64,000 nucleotides of DNA, taken from positions 1 to 64,000 of the forward strand of contig MIBJ01000062.1 in NCBI GenBank assembly GCA_001829495.1, in the 5' to 3' direction. The stretch comes from Spirochaetes bacterium RBG_16_49_21 (GTDB lineage: Bacteria > Spirochaetota > UBA4802 > UBA5550). The stretch's first letter is position 1; each line of letters opens with the position of its first letter. Shown here piece by piece: positions 25,860 through 34,548 of the stretch. The position numbers were made by a program, and so were the translations under genes. Under the pieces are notes generated by a model. The model was given only the letters and a program-made list of their open reading frames with translations. It did not search any database and was not told the DNA's origin.

Positions 25860-26696
25860 ATGCGGATCTCAGAGATCATCTCCCGTACGGTAAACGAACT
25901 CAAGCAGGCGGGAATCCAGAATCCCGTTCTTGACGCCGAGCTCTTGGTCTCCCAACCGCTGGCCGTTGATCGGATGCGCCTTCATGTTGATGCAGACCGG
26001 GAGCTCACCTCAGCCGAGGTTGGCCGGATCAGGCGGCTGGTCGGACGCAGGCTCCGTTTCGAGCCGATCGCCTATATCCTCGGCAAAAAGGAATTCTATT
26101 CGCTTGAGTTTCAGGTAAACCGGGACGTGCTCATACCGCGGCCCGAGACCGAGCTCGTGGTCGACCTGGTGATATACTATGCCCGACCGGGCGCCCGGAT
26201 CGCGGATATCGGCACCGGCTCAGGTGCGATCGCCGTTTCCGTAAAACATTCCCGGCCGGACCTTGAGGTTCACGCGACCGACATATCGGCAAAGGCCGTC
26301 AGCGTGGCGCGGAGGAACGCCTCCGCTATTTTGGGGAAAAATAAAATAAAATTCCACCAGGGAGATCTTTTTGAGCCCCTTGCCGGCAGCAGGTTTCAGG
26401 TAATCGCGGTTAATCCGCCGTATATCGACCGGGAGCGTTCCGGCTCTTTGCAGCAGGATCTGAGCTATGAGCCGGAGGCCGCGCTTTTTTCCGACGGGGA
26501 GGGGGGAGCCGTGATCGGGAAGATCATCAGGGATGCGGGCGATTATCTCTATCCCGGCGGAATGCTGCTCATGGAGATCGGGGATACGATGAATGACTTT
26601 GTGCAAAAGTCCGGCGAGCGCGGCGGCTTCACCGTATCAGTATTAAACGACTACGCGGGTCTGCCCCGGGTAGCAATAATGAAGAGCACGGCTTAG
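25860..26696 (+). CDS. prmC: Release factor glutamine methyltransferase
   Basis: A 278-residue SAM-dependent enzyme that N5-methylates the GGQ glutamine of release factors. N-terminal helical substrate-recognition part (1-85) and Rossmann methyltransferase domain: IADIGTGSGAIAVSV (SAM loop, about 112-126) and the catalytic NPPYIDRE (about 184-191). It also keeps the family motif VLIPRPETELVVD. Directly behind prfA, as in many bacteria. Confidence 0.96.
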   Translation: MRISEIISRTVNELKQAGIQNPVLDAELLVSQPLAVDRMRLHVDADRELTSAEVGRIRRLVGRRLRFEPIAYILGKKEFYSLEFQVNRDVLIPRPETELVVDLVIYYARPGARIADIGTGSGAIAVSVKHSRPDLEVHATDISAKAVSVARRNASAILGKNKIKFHQGDLFEPLAGSRFQVIAVNPPYIDRERSGSLQQDLSYEPEAALFSDGEGGAVIGKIIRDAGDYLYPGGMLLMEIGDTMNDFVQKSGERGGFTVSVLNDYAGLPRVAIMKSTA

Positions 26697-26703
26697 TAAA
26701 CAC

Positions 26704-28056
26704 ATGGCTGCAAAAAGCATCGTTAAAGATCAGATAAAAAGGGCGACGACTTTCATCTATATACTGATCCTCCTTTTTATCATCAATATAATCTTTAACC
26801 TCAAATTCAAATGGGACGTCATTCCGGTCATCGTGAATGTCTATCTGTTCGTGTTTTCGTTTTATCTGATTTTCAATTTTTCATTGATCGACATCCCTCC
26901 TCTTAAAAATGAATACCGGACAATCTATCGGAGGTTCGGCCATACGATCCTGTTCATCAAGACCCGGATCGTCCCCTTCGTCATCATCATCTTCATCACC
27001 GCGCTCTATACCCTGATAAACTATCTGGATAAAGATCATTGGCCCTGGAACCCGATACTCGAGCTTCTGGACGGCAGGTTTTCCAACACCGTATTTTATT
27101 CTCTCATACTCCTTATCATCCTGAAGTTTAACCGGAGGCCGCGGATAACCGTTTACCTCTTTGTTGCAGGAGCAGCGATCTATTTTTTGCTATACCAGCT
27201 CGTATATTACTTCTCCCCCAGCGGGGCGGTCGTGTCCGGATTGAAATTTTTCCAGATAACGGTTGCGCTGATACTGCTCATGTATGAATTTGTGTCGGAT
27301 AAGTTTGCTATTGACCGGAAAAAAATCGCGAAATCGATCGCCCTGGGCGTGCTCATCGGCATCTCCACCTATTCTTCATTTGTGGGAATCCATTACCTGA
27401 TATACCGTTTCTCGCCGTTTTCCTCCTATCCCCAGGCCCGGTCAGCGCAGATTCTGATGAGGGTGGGATATTCCTTTCCGCTGAAGAGATTCAAGTCCAT
27501 CGTGACGGAAACATCGGATCCGTATCTCCTCTATGATCTTATCTATTATTCACGCGCTTACCGCCGTCCCCTGACGCTCACCTCGGCGGAATGGGAAAAC
27601 CTGATACTCTCCGGATCAATGGAGGTCGCCAACGTAATCGCTTTTTATGTCGACAGCATGAACATAGAGCTCTCGTATCAGCAGATCATATCGTACGCCG
27701 AGCGCAGGTCGATTGATTCGGGGGAATCGCTCCTGAATTCCACCTTTTTTATCAGATACGCCTCCCGCTTCTGTGAAGACAATGTCGATGATTTAATCAA
27801 GAGATATGCAAACGGCAATTATTATTTTAAAATATGGATAATACGGACGACGGCGGAATCAAAGTGCTATGCCGCGATTCCCTTCCTGATCAGGCTCTTG
27901 ACGGATATTGATGTGGCACTTTCCCAGGAGGCATACGCATCCCTGGCGAGGATCACCCGGCTTGATCCGGCTAAAAACCAGAACGGGCGCATCAACAGCC
28001 CTACGGTGCTGCTTGCGTTTAGCGAATTTTATCAGGGCTATCGCAATAAGCGTTGA
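26704..28056 (+). CDS. Multi-spanning membrane protein with HEAT-like C-terminus
   Basis: A 450-residue protein of unknown family. Hydrophobic segments are visible near residues 15-35, 42-63, 80-105, 130-150, 155-175, 180-200 and 212-235, i.e. about six or seven membrane spans, followed by a soluble helical domain (about 250-450). Around 380-420 (YFKIWIIRTTAESKCYAAIP, then DVALSQEAYASLARIT) it resembles a HEAT-like repeat. It starts 7 bases after prmC. The last 38 bases overlap, tail to tail, the endonuclease III gene. No enzymatic motif seen. Confidence 0.75.
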   Translation: MAAKSIVKDQIKRATTFIYILILLFIINIIFNLKFKWDVIPVIVNVYLFVFSFYLIFNFSLIDIPPLKNEYRTIYRRFGHTILFIKTRIVPFVIIIFITALYTLINYLDKDHWPWNPILELLDGRFSNTVFYSLILLIILKFNRRPRITVYLFVAGAAIYFLLYQLVYYFSPSGAVVSGLKFFQITVALILLMYEFVSDKFAIDRKKIAKSIALGVLIGISTYSSFVGIHYLIYRFSPFSSYPQARSAQILMRVGYSFPLKRFKSIVTETSDPYLLYDLIYYSRAYRRPLTLTSAEWENLILSGSMEVANVIAFYVDSMNIELSYQQIISYAERRSIDSGESLLNSTFFIRYASRFCEDNVDDLIKRYANGNYYFKIWIIRTTAESKCYAAIPFLIRLLTDIDVALSQEAYASLARITRLDPAKNQNGRINSPTVLLAFSEFYQGYRNKR

Positions 28057-28654
28057 TCGGGCACTGGTGGCAGAGCGGCTTCCTCGCCCGGCAGAGCGAT
28101 CTCCCGTGCTCTATGAAGAGCAGGTGGGCGAGCTTCCATTTTTTTTCCGGAATGAAGGACATCAGGGCCTTTTCAACAGCCAGGGGTTTTTTCAAGTCGG
28201 TATACGCAAGCCGGTAGGCCACCCTGAGCACATGCGTATCCACGGCGAGCGCAGGTTTGCCGAAGCCCATTGCGAGAATCACGTTCGCGGATTTTCTGCC
28301 TATGCCGGGAAGCGTGACGAGCTCCTCCCGGACATCGGGCAGGCGTCCGCTGAAGCGCTCCATCACCTGTTTTGCGAGATTGACGATGTTCTTCGACTTA
28401 TTCCGGTAAAAGCCGGTGCTCCGTATCATTGTCCGGACGTCAGCGAGCCTGGCCTGCGCCAGGGTTTTAAAATCGGGATATTTGCGGAAGAGGGCTCCGG
28501 TCACTGAGTTGACCTGGCGGTCCGTGGTTTGGGCTGACAGTACAACCGCGACAGCCAGCTCATACAGGTTCGCGTACCGGAGATTCGGGCTCACGTTTCG
28601 GTAATATTTTTGCAGTCCTGCTATTATTTTGTCGGAGAGATCCTTGGTCATCAT
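28019..28654 (-). CDS. nth: Endonuclease III
   Basis: A 211-residue bifunctional glycosylase/AP lyase that removes oxidised pyrimidines. Helix-hairpin-helix LPGIGRKSANVIL with the catalytic Lys (near 120), catalytic Asp in AVDTHVLRV (near 138), and the complete Fe-S ligands C-x6-C-x2-C-x5-C at the C-terminus (CRARKPLCHQCPINAYC). This contrasts with the Fe-S-less relative at 19847. It overlaps the membrane protein gene by 38 bases at the 3' ends. Confidence 0.96.
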   Translation of the reverse strand: MMTKDLSDKIIAGLQKYYRNVSPNLRYANLYELAVAVVLSAQTTDRQVNSVTGALFRKYPDFKTLAQARLADVRTMIRSTGFYRNKSKNIVNLAKQVMERFSGRLPDVREELVTLPGIGRKSANVILAMGFGKPALAVDTHVLRVAYRLAYTDLKKPLAVEKALMSFIPEKKWKLAHLLFIEHGRSLCRARKPLCHQCPINAYCDSPDKIR

Positions 28655-28686
28655 ATACGCTTTCTCAGTTACGCATGTTATATTCT

Positions 28687-28911
28687 CGCAGAGAGGACCT
28701 CACCCCCCGGCACCTGCCGGACAGGATGTCCCAATGGCAAGCTTGATCGGGCCCTCCTGGCCCGTGCTTGCAGGCGAACCTCCTGTTCGCGCCCGGCGGA
28801 GCCAGGAGGGCGGAAGCCGGCCTCTCCTCAAGGAGAGGGGGAGATATCCTTTTTACGAAGCCCTCTCCGAGTCGGAGAGGGCGCGCCGGAGGCGGGGTGA
28901 GGTCCCTCTCC
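28687..28911. repeat. Palindromic intergenic element (family C), long copy
   Basis: Bounded by GACCTCACCCC (from 28696) and GGGGTGAGGTC (to 28904). It carries about 115 bases (28714-28828) nearly identical to 47096-47206, with internal hairpin arms GAGCCAGGAGGG and GGGCCCTCCTGG, then the CCTCTCC / GGAGAGG and CCCTCTCCGAGTCGGAGAGGG hairpins seen inverted at 17160. Confidence 0.75.
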
Positions 28912-28940
28912 AAGAGCATCTTTTTATACAACCTCTATGT

Positions 28941-29534
28941 TTAAATCAGCGAGAGCAATAGCTCCCGTGCCGCACCCAGGGCCCGTGCGCGGTGGCTGAT
29001 TTTATTCTTCTCTTCCAGAGTCAGTTCCGCCATTGTTTTCCCGATTTCCGGCAGATAAAATATCGGGTCATATCCAAAGCCGTGTTTCCCTCTCATTGAA
29101 TCGGCGATCATCCCATCGCACCTCCCGGCTGAAAAAAAGCATTTCCCGTCGGGAAAGGCGAACGCGATGACGCACACGAACCGTGCGCTCCGCTTATCCG
29201 GCCGTATCCCCTGCAGCTCCTCCAGGAGCATCAAGTTTCGGTCTTTGTCCGTGGCGTCCGCCTTCCCGTACCGCGCGGATAAGATCCCCGGACGTCCGTC
29301 AAGAGCGTCGACCACGAGCCCTGAATCGTCCGCCATTGAGGCCAGGCCCGTGAACCGGGCGATGCCCAAGGCCTTCTTAGCCGCATTTTCATGGAATGTG
29401 GCGCCGTCCTCAATAATTTCAGGCGGATTCGGGATATTTGAAAGGGGGATCAGGGTAAGGCCTCTTATGTCGGAAAACTTATCCTTGATTTCCCGAATCT
29501 TGTTTCTGTTGTTTGTTGCTAAAACAAGTTTCAT
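28941..29534 (-). CDS. rdgB: XTP/dITP diphosphatase (Ham1/RdgB family)
   Basis: A 197-residue house-cleaning nucleotidase that hydrolyses ITP, dITP and XTP to monophosphates. Family signatures: LATNNRNKIREIK (residues 4-16), DDSGLVVDALDGRPGILSAR (about 68-87) and the C-terminal GKHGFGYDPIFYLPE with AELTLEEKNKISHRARA. Length is typical. It is a single gene on the minus strand between a family C element and an inverted-repeat element. Confidence 0.95.
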   Translation of the reverse strand: MKLVLATNNRNKIREIKDKFSDIRGLTLIPLSNIPNPPEIIEDGATFHENAAKKALGIARFTGLASMADDSGLVVDALDGRPGILSARYGKADATDKDRNLMLLEELQGIRPDKRSARFVCVIAFAFPDGKCFFSAGRCDGMIADSMRGKHGFGYDPIFYLPEIGKTMAELTLEEKNKISHRARALGAARELLLSLI

Positions 29535-29555
29535 GATACTATAACAAATTTATTA

Positions 29556-29697
29556 GGGTGTGCATTATTTTTCGGGTAAAACCGAGGCGCTCACATTTTT
29601 TTAGACCCTCCCCATCCCCCCGAGGGGGCGTTTTTACATCCCCTTTCGGGGGAGAGGGGGTCTAAGTGAGAAATTTCCCGAAATTTAATTCACACCC
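29556..29697. repeat. MITE-like element with 21-base inverted ends
   Basis: GGGTGTGCATTATTTTTCGGG (29556) and CCCGAAATTTAATTCACACCC (ending 29697) are inverted with three mismatches. Inside, AGACCCTCCCC and GGGGAGAGGGGGTCT form a second nested stem. No ORF. Confidence 0.6.
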
Positions 29698-29703
29698 ATC
29701 TAT

Positions 29704-29721
29704 TAGACCTGTTGCAAAATT
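29704..29721. repeat. Solo end of a family T element
   Basis: TAGACCTGTTGCAAAATT matches the left end of the family T palindromes. No matching right end is seen nearby. Just downstream lies the promoter region of the sensor kinase gene. Confidence 0.4.
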
Positions 29722-29799
29722 AAATTTTTTTTAGAAAAACAGATTGAAATGCCGGCAAAAATTTATCAAATATAATTTAAAGGAGTATCTGAAATACTT

Positions 29800-31842
29800 A
29801 TGAAATCATCAGTCTTCAGGTCACTAATTCTTTTAATCTCCGATGCAATTCTTGCTTTTATACTATTCTATTTTTATTTTAGATTTCATATAATTGGTGC
29901 TGATATTTTAGATTACCTTATCGGGATCGTGGTTGTTTTCATCATTGCCCGGGGTCTTCTTTTCTTCATCGGCAGCGCATTCTTTTACCGGCGGAAGATC
30001 AACGCTATTCGGGAGGTGATAGCGGAATTCAAAAAGGGGAAATTCATCCAGCCGAACAGTATCCCCGTGGTCTACAACGAGTTCGATGAGATCCTAAAAG
30101 AGTTGATTACCGTAGGGCGGCATCTTGAGAGCATCGTATCCTCGCAGAAAAAGGAGATCGACAGCTTTATCGAGCTGTACAACGGCATTATTTTTTCAAT
30201 GACCTCGTATTTTATCGTTCTCGGCGAGGACGAGCGGGTGCTGTTCGCCAATGACGGCTTCTATAAAAAGTTTCAGTTCCAGCGGGATGAGATTTATAAC
30301 AAAAAAATTGACGACATATTCTATTTCGTTAATGCGCGCCTCAAGGGCGGCATCGCGCAGGTCAAGCTGAGCGGCAAAACCGTCGTTCTCGAAAAAACCC
30401 ACCTCCTGACCCTGAACAAGGTCTCCATCATCGCTGATATTAAAATATCGAATATCGTCGTGAAGGAAAGCAACCAGATAATCATCATCATAGATGACGT
30501 AACGAAAAAGCTGCGGAACGATTACCAGATATCGCTCATGAGCCAGATATCCGAGTCAATTCAGAAGGACGACGAGATTGAGCGGGTGCTGTTCACGATA
30601 CTCACCGGCGTTACCTCGGGGGCTGGGCTCGGATTCAATCGCGCAATGCTGTTTCTGGTTGAGGATGCGTATCTCGCGGGCAAGATGGCGGTCGGCCCCG
30701 ATTCATTTGAAGAGGCCATCGAGATATGGACCGCAGCATCGTCGGATGTACGCTCCGCTACGGAGATCGTCCCCGACGAGATAAAGGCCGGGATTAATTT
30801 GTTTAACCGCGTGCTTAACGCCCGATACTCTCTGATCAAAAATTCAAGCATTTTCATCCGGTCGGTAATGAAGAAGGAAACCATACATGTCTACGATATG
30901 TGGCATGATGACCGCGTCAATCAGGATATTCGGGAGCTCATGGACGTGAAGGAATTTCTTATCGTTCCCCTCATCGTGGTCAACAGGGCGATCGGGCTCA
31001 TCGTGGCCGACAACAAGTTCAACAATGCCCCGATCGGGAAGGAGAGTTCGGAGCTCCTCTCGATCTTTGCCGCCCAGGCGGCCATGTCCATAGAAAGCTA
31101 TACGAATCTGGACACCCTGCGGAACGAGATGCAGAAGCTGTCCGAACGGCAGGAAGCGATCGTTGAATCGGAAAAGTTTGCAGCCGTAGGCCGAATCGCC
31201 GCGCATATGGCCCATGAGATACGTAATCCTTTGGTGACTATGGGCGGGTACGCGCGCAGGATCATGCAACTGCCCAAGGAAAAATCGAAGACAAGCAAGA
31301 AGATTGATGACTCCGCGGAGATCATACTCAAAGAATGCGAGCGGCTCGAAAAGACCCTCTCGAACGTGATGGATTTTTCCCGTCCTTCAAAGTTTATAAA
31401 AGAGTTCAATAATATGAATGACATTATCTCCGATACGGTGAGCCTGCTCAAGAACACGTTTCAGGAGAAAAAGCTCAAAGTCGAGCTTGATTTCGGCACC
31501 GACATACCGCTGGTGAAATCCGATTTTAATCAGATGAAGCAGGTCATGCTGAATCTACTGCAGAATTCAATCGATGCCACGCCAACGGGCGGCAGCATCA
31601 GCGTTAAAACCGAAAGCGACGGGGACGCGATCTGCATCATCTTGAGGGATACCGGGTGCGGTTTCGCAGAGGAGGATCCGAATGCCGTTTTCGAGCCCTT
31701 TTATTCGACCAAGGTTTCCGGCGTGGGCCTCGGTCTCGCCATAGTAAAAAAGATCATCAAGGATCACGACGGCTCGATAAAGGCGAGGAACAGGAACAGG
31801 GGGGGGGCTGAATTTGCCATCCGACTTCCCATACCGGGGTAA
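29800..31842 (+). CDS. Membrane sensor histidine kinase (PAS-like, GAF, HisKA, HATPase)
   Basis: A 680-residue kinase. Two membrane spans near residues 6-28 and 38-60, a short linker, a PAS-like part (about 130-225), a GAF domain (about 255-440), then HisKA with phospho-acceptor His in AAHMAHEIRNPL (near 470) and HATPase (about 570-680; NSIDATPTGG, DTGCGFAEED, GVGLGLAIVKKI). The input is probably internal, since the loop between the spans is only about ten residues. It is followed by a single-domain response regulator on the same strand; an inverted-repeat element of about 155 bases separates the two. Confidence 0.9.
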   Translation: MKSSVFRSLILLISDAILAFILFYFYFRFHIIGADILDYLIGIVVVFIIARGLLFFIGSAFFYRRKINAIREVIAEFKKGKFIQPNSIPVVYNEFDEILKELITVGRHLESIVSSQKKEIDSFIELYNGIIFSMTSYFIVLGEDERVLFANDGFYKKFQFQRDEIYNKKIDDIFYFVNARLKGGIAQVKLSGKTVVLEKTHLLTLNKVSIIADIKISNIVVKESNQIIIIIDDVTKKLRNDYQISLMSQISESIQKDDEIERVLFTILTGVTSGAGLGFNRAMLFLVEDAYLAGKMAVGPDSFEEAIEIWTAASSDVRSATEIVPDEIKAGINLFNRVLNARYSLIKNSSIFIRSVMKKETIHVYDMWHDDRVNQDIRELMDVKEFLIVPLIVVNRAIGLIVADNKFNNAPIGKESSELLSIFAAQAAMSIESYTNLDTLRNEMQKLSERQEAIVESEKFAAVGRIAAHMAHEIRNPLVTMGGYARRIMQLPKEKSKTSKKIDDSAEIILKECERLEKTLSNVMDFSRPSKFIKEFNNMNDIISDTVSLLKNTFQEKKLKVELDFGTDIPLVKSDFNQMKQVMLNLLQNSIDATPTGGSISVKTESDGDAICIILRDTGCGFAEEDPNAVFEPFYSTKVSGVGLGLAIVKKIIKDHDGSIKARNRNRGGAEFAIRLPIPG

Positions 31843-31847
31843 ACGTG

Positions 31848-32003
31848 CCAACCTCTACCCATATTTTCATGTGTAAGATAAGGGGATATGATGATTGAAG
31901 AGATTGGGGGATGATTTTAATATTATTTCATTTAAAACATATCTCTATAATCACTTCCATCTCCCTATCCCCATTTCTTACACATTTATGGGTGGAAGTT
32001 AGG
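31848..32003. repeat. Inverted-repeat element between kinase and response regulator
   Basis: The left half (CCAACCTCTACCCATATTTT, then CATGTGTAAGATAAGGGG) and the right half (CCCCATTTCTTACACATTTA, then TGGGTGGAAGTTAGG) are imperfect inverted copies of about 60 bases around an AT-rich centre. It may form a long RNA hairpin. It looks like an insertion into a former two-gene operon. Confidence 0.55.
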
Positions 32004-32087
32004 TAAAATCGGGAGATAAAAAAATGATTGAATTATTTCGTTCATTGATACCTTGTTTCAAATGTTACACGTATATTGGAGGTGCGT

Positions 32088-32447
32088 ATGGCAAAATTAC
32101 TCATTGTTGAGGATGAGAAGCACCAGCGTGAGCTGTATGCCATGGAATTTGAAGACGAGGGATATGAAGTCGATCAGGCGGTCAACGGCAAGGAGGCTGT
32201 TGATTTGGTTAAGAACAATAAGTATGATCTTGTGATAATGGATATCCGTATGCCTGAAATGGATGGAATTGAAGCCCTGGGCAAGATCCTGTCCCGCGAT
32301 AAAAAGATACCGATAATAATTTATACCGCCTATTCCAATTACAAAAGCAACTTCATGACGTGGACCGCGGATGCGTACGTGACAAAGTCGTCCAATCTCG
32401 GTGAAATTAAAGATAAGGTCCGGGAAATTCTGGCATCCAGGACCTGA
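32088..32447 (+). CDS. Single-domain response regulator (CheY-like)
   Basis: A 119-residue stand-alone receiver domain from ATG 32088, behind GGAGG; an upstream in-frame TTG at 32076 is unlikely. The acidic pocket (VEDE), phospho-acceptor Asp in VIMDIRMPEMDG (near 51), Thr in YTAYS and Lys in VTKSS are present. With no output domain it works through protein contacts, probably phosphorylated by the kinase upstream. This type, with TA(Y/F)SNYKxxFxxW after the Thr, occurs next to histidine kinases in several phyla. A terminator follows. Confidence 0.92.
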   Translation: MAKLLIVEDEKHQRELYAMEFEDEGYEVDQAVNGKEAVDLVKNNKYDLVIMDIRMPEMDGIEALGKILSRDKKIPIIIYTAYSNYKSNFMTWTADAYVTKSSNLGEIKDKVREILASRT

Positions 32448-32475
32448 CATCCCTTTATAGCGGAGCAGGGACAAA

Positions 32476-32503
32476 AAAAAGGATGCTTCTTTGCATCCTT
32501 TTT
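32476..32503. terminator. Bidirectional rho-independent terminator
   Basis: AAAAAGGATGC (32476-32486) and GCATCCTTTTT (32493-32503) form the stem. It lies between convergent genes: the response regulator and the small lipoprotein. Confidence 0.9.
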
Positions 32504-32531
32504 ATGTTGCAAGAAATTTACTTTAATTCGA

Positions 32532-32705
32532 TTACTTTTTCTCCGCCGGTTTTGCTTCTTCCATTTTTTCAGCCGGAGCAGCTTCGCCTTCTTTTTGCTC
32601 AGTCATTTCTGTTTCTTCAGCCGGTTTTTTCTTGCATGACATGATACCCGCACTGAAAGCAACTGCAAAAATGGAGATAAAAATAAAAGTAAAAATTCTT
32701 TTCAT
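32532..32705 (-). CDS. Small lipoprotein with acidic Ala/Pro/Glu/Lys tail
   Basis: A 57-residue protein. Start at ATG 32705 (GGAAGGAG ahead) gives a good lipoprotein signal, MKRIFTFIFISIFAVAFSAG, with the lipid Cys in IMSCKKK; an upstream ATG at 32774 is rejected. The mature part is only about 34 residues, built from repeats of PAEE, PAEK and EKMEE, unstructured and charged. Such small lipoproteins may coat the outer membrane. Function unknown. Confidence 0.75.
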   Translation of the reverse strand: MKRIFTFIFISIFAVAFSAGIMSCKKKPAEETEMTEQKEGEAAPAEKMEEAKPAEKK

Positions 32706-32927
32706 ACAATGTACTCCTTCCCTTTGTAGTTTAAATTTTTGTGCATCATGAAGATAATGCCTCAAAAAAATCAATTAAAAATTGAAAAAAATTTAAATTA
32801 ATTGATCTTTTCCTAAAAAAATTTAAGATTTTTTATCGGCCTTTCTCTTTTTTGATTAAATCCATACACTCCATAGAATTGAAAAATAGTCAATATTTTT
32901 TTGTAAAAAATAAGCAAGACATTATTT

Positions 32928-33302
32928 GACTTGTTGCGAGACTCCCGTCTCGCGCTCGCAGGGAGCCCTGCGGGGCTTTGTAAGGCCGGCTTTATTGAAA
33001 CCTCCTGTTCGCTCGGGCTTCGCCCCTTAACCCCATACCCGCCCAAGGCGGCGGGAGGATTATATATTAGATTTGTTGCAAAACTCGCTGTCATTGCGAG
33101 CGTAGCGAAGGCCGCTCTCGTACATCCATGTACTCCGCGGCACTCGGCCATCCTGGCCAGCGCAATCTTTAATTTTAATTTAAACAAGGATTGCTGAAAC
33201 CAGGGATGGTTTCGTGCCGGCGCGCACAGGATGTGCAAAAAGCGCCGGCCCTCGTCGCTGGCGCTCCTCGCAATGACATTTGAGGCAGTTATGCAACAAG
33301 TC
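32928..33302. repeat. Composite palindromic element (family T), 375 bases
   Basis: Exact 10-base ends GACTTGTTGC (32928) and GCAACAAGTC (33293). It holds a first part resembling 35424-35540 (CTCCCGTCTCGCGCTCG, CTGTTCGCTCGGGCTTCGCC) and a second, nested palindrome from 33067: TTAGATTTGTTGCAAAACTC, then TGTCATTGCGAG with its inverted copy CTCGCAATGACA at 33267. It fills the gap between two minus-strand genes; no ORF believed. Confidence 0.75.
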
Positions 33303-33304
33303 GA

Positions 33305-34339
33305 TTATATGAAATTTGCAAGCAATTTGGATATCTTTTCAACATTCTTCCTGCTCAGTGTAGGGTAAAGCGGTATCGCGTACAGCTTTTTGGAATATCT
33401 CTCGCTGTTGGGGAATTCGGAGCCGCTTAGTCCCCTGAGGCTATGAAGCGGGTATTTCAGGATACGGACGACCTCGATTCTGTTTTTTTTCCAATAGCCT
33501 TCGATTTTTTCATTGGATGCTTCGAAGAGAACAGGATAGGAGTGATAGGCAAATTTATCATTATAGTGAAATGGCGCTTTATGCGGGGTTATGCGAAGGG
33601 ACTCACAATATATGTGTGCGATCTCCCTTCGCCGTGCCAGGAGATCGGGCAGTTTCGCAAGTTGTGAAATCCCCATGGCCGCCTGAAAGTCTGTCATAAG
33701 GTAATCGAGATGAATGCACCCTTCATGCCCGCCCCGGAGGTCTTTCATTGATGAGTAATATCTTGAATTATTGGTGCAAACCGCGCCGCCGTTGCCCGTC
33801 GTGATTATCCCCGATGGGTCAAATGATGCGACCGTGAAGGAACCATTGGCGCCGCAGGGGATTTCGTCTATTTCCGTGCCTATGGCATGGGAGATGTCCT
33901 CGATCACCGGAATGTTGATATCTTCCAATTCCTTTGCGGGGTAATGATAGCCGAAGAGATGACCGACAACTATCGCTTTTGTCCTTTCCGAGATTTTTTC
34001 TTTTATTTGGGCCGCCGACGGGAAGAGAGTATCTTTTTCGTTATCGGCAAAAACAGGCTTTCCGCCGGTCATTGACAGCGCGCTCAGCGGAGGCTGCGGA
34101 AAGAACGAGGGCATGATTACTTCATTCGATTCTCCGATCCCGAGGGCTTTAAATATAAGGTGGTAAGCGGAAGTGAGGGAATTGGTCGCCAGGGAATAAT
34201 GAAGCCCGGTCGTTTTGGCGATGCCGGCCTCAAAGGCCTTGACCGATTCTGCGGCCACCAACTCGTCATTGATCAGACAGTCGAGGACCGCTTCAAGCTC
34301 CTTCCGGGTAATTGTCGGTTTGCTTGATACGATTTTCAT
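33305..34339 (-). CDS. DegT/DnrJ/EryC1-fold protein lacking the PLP lysine
   Basis: A 344-residue protein with the fold pattern of sugar aminotransferases: N-terminal SLATNSLTSAYHLIFKALGI, conserved VIEDISHAIGTEI (PLP-ring Asp kept) and ASFDPSGIITTGNGGAVCTN. In active members the last motif reads SFHPxKxITTGEGG; here the Schiff-base Lys is Gly and the Glu of GEGG is Asn. It therefore cannot form the internal aldimine; it may be a pseudo-enzyme, a PLP-binding dehydratase variant or a partner subunit. No sugar-nucleotide genes are near. Frame is intact and full length. Confidence 0.82.
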   Translation of the reverse strand: MKIVSSKPTITRKELEAVLDCLINDELVAAESVKAFEAGIAKTTGLHYSLATNSLTSAYHLIFKALGIGESNEVIMPSFFPQPPLSALSMTGGKPVFADNEKDTLFPSAAQIKEKISERTKAIVVGHLFGYHYPAKELEDINIPVIEDISHAIGTEIDEIPCGANGSFTVASFDPSGIITTGNGGAVCTNNSRYYSSMKDLRGGHEGCIHLDYLMTDFQAAMGISQLAKLPDLLARRREIAHIYCESLRITPHKAPFHYNDKFAYHSYPVLFEASNEKIEGYWKKNRIEVVRILKYPLHSLRGLSGSEFPNSERYSKKLYAIPLYPTLSRKNVEKISKLLANFI

Positions 34340-34548
34340 AAATTTGCTTCTTGGTGATTATTTCTCATATTCCACTTCGCACACCTGTGTAGCGGTATTG
34401 GTTGTGTCGATTCACCACTAAGAAAATTAATTGAAATGGTCAAGAATGTTTTATGTCTCATGGCAGTATTTTATCATAAAGCTAATTTGAATTATGTCCG
34501 ATAAATAGAAATAACCATAGGTGCAAGACAGGACAGGGAGGTATATAT

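Noticed and set aside
27908-28507. 199-codon plus-strand frame over the end of the membrane protein and nth
   Set aside because: It is antisense to nth, whose Fe-S ligands and catalytic residues are unmistakable.
32931-33238. Short open frames on both strands inside the 33 kb repeat element
   Set aside because: They follow the palindromic repeat arms, appear on both strands and share sequence with other non-coding copies.
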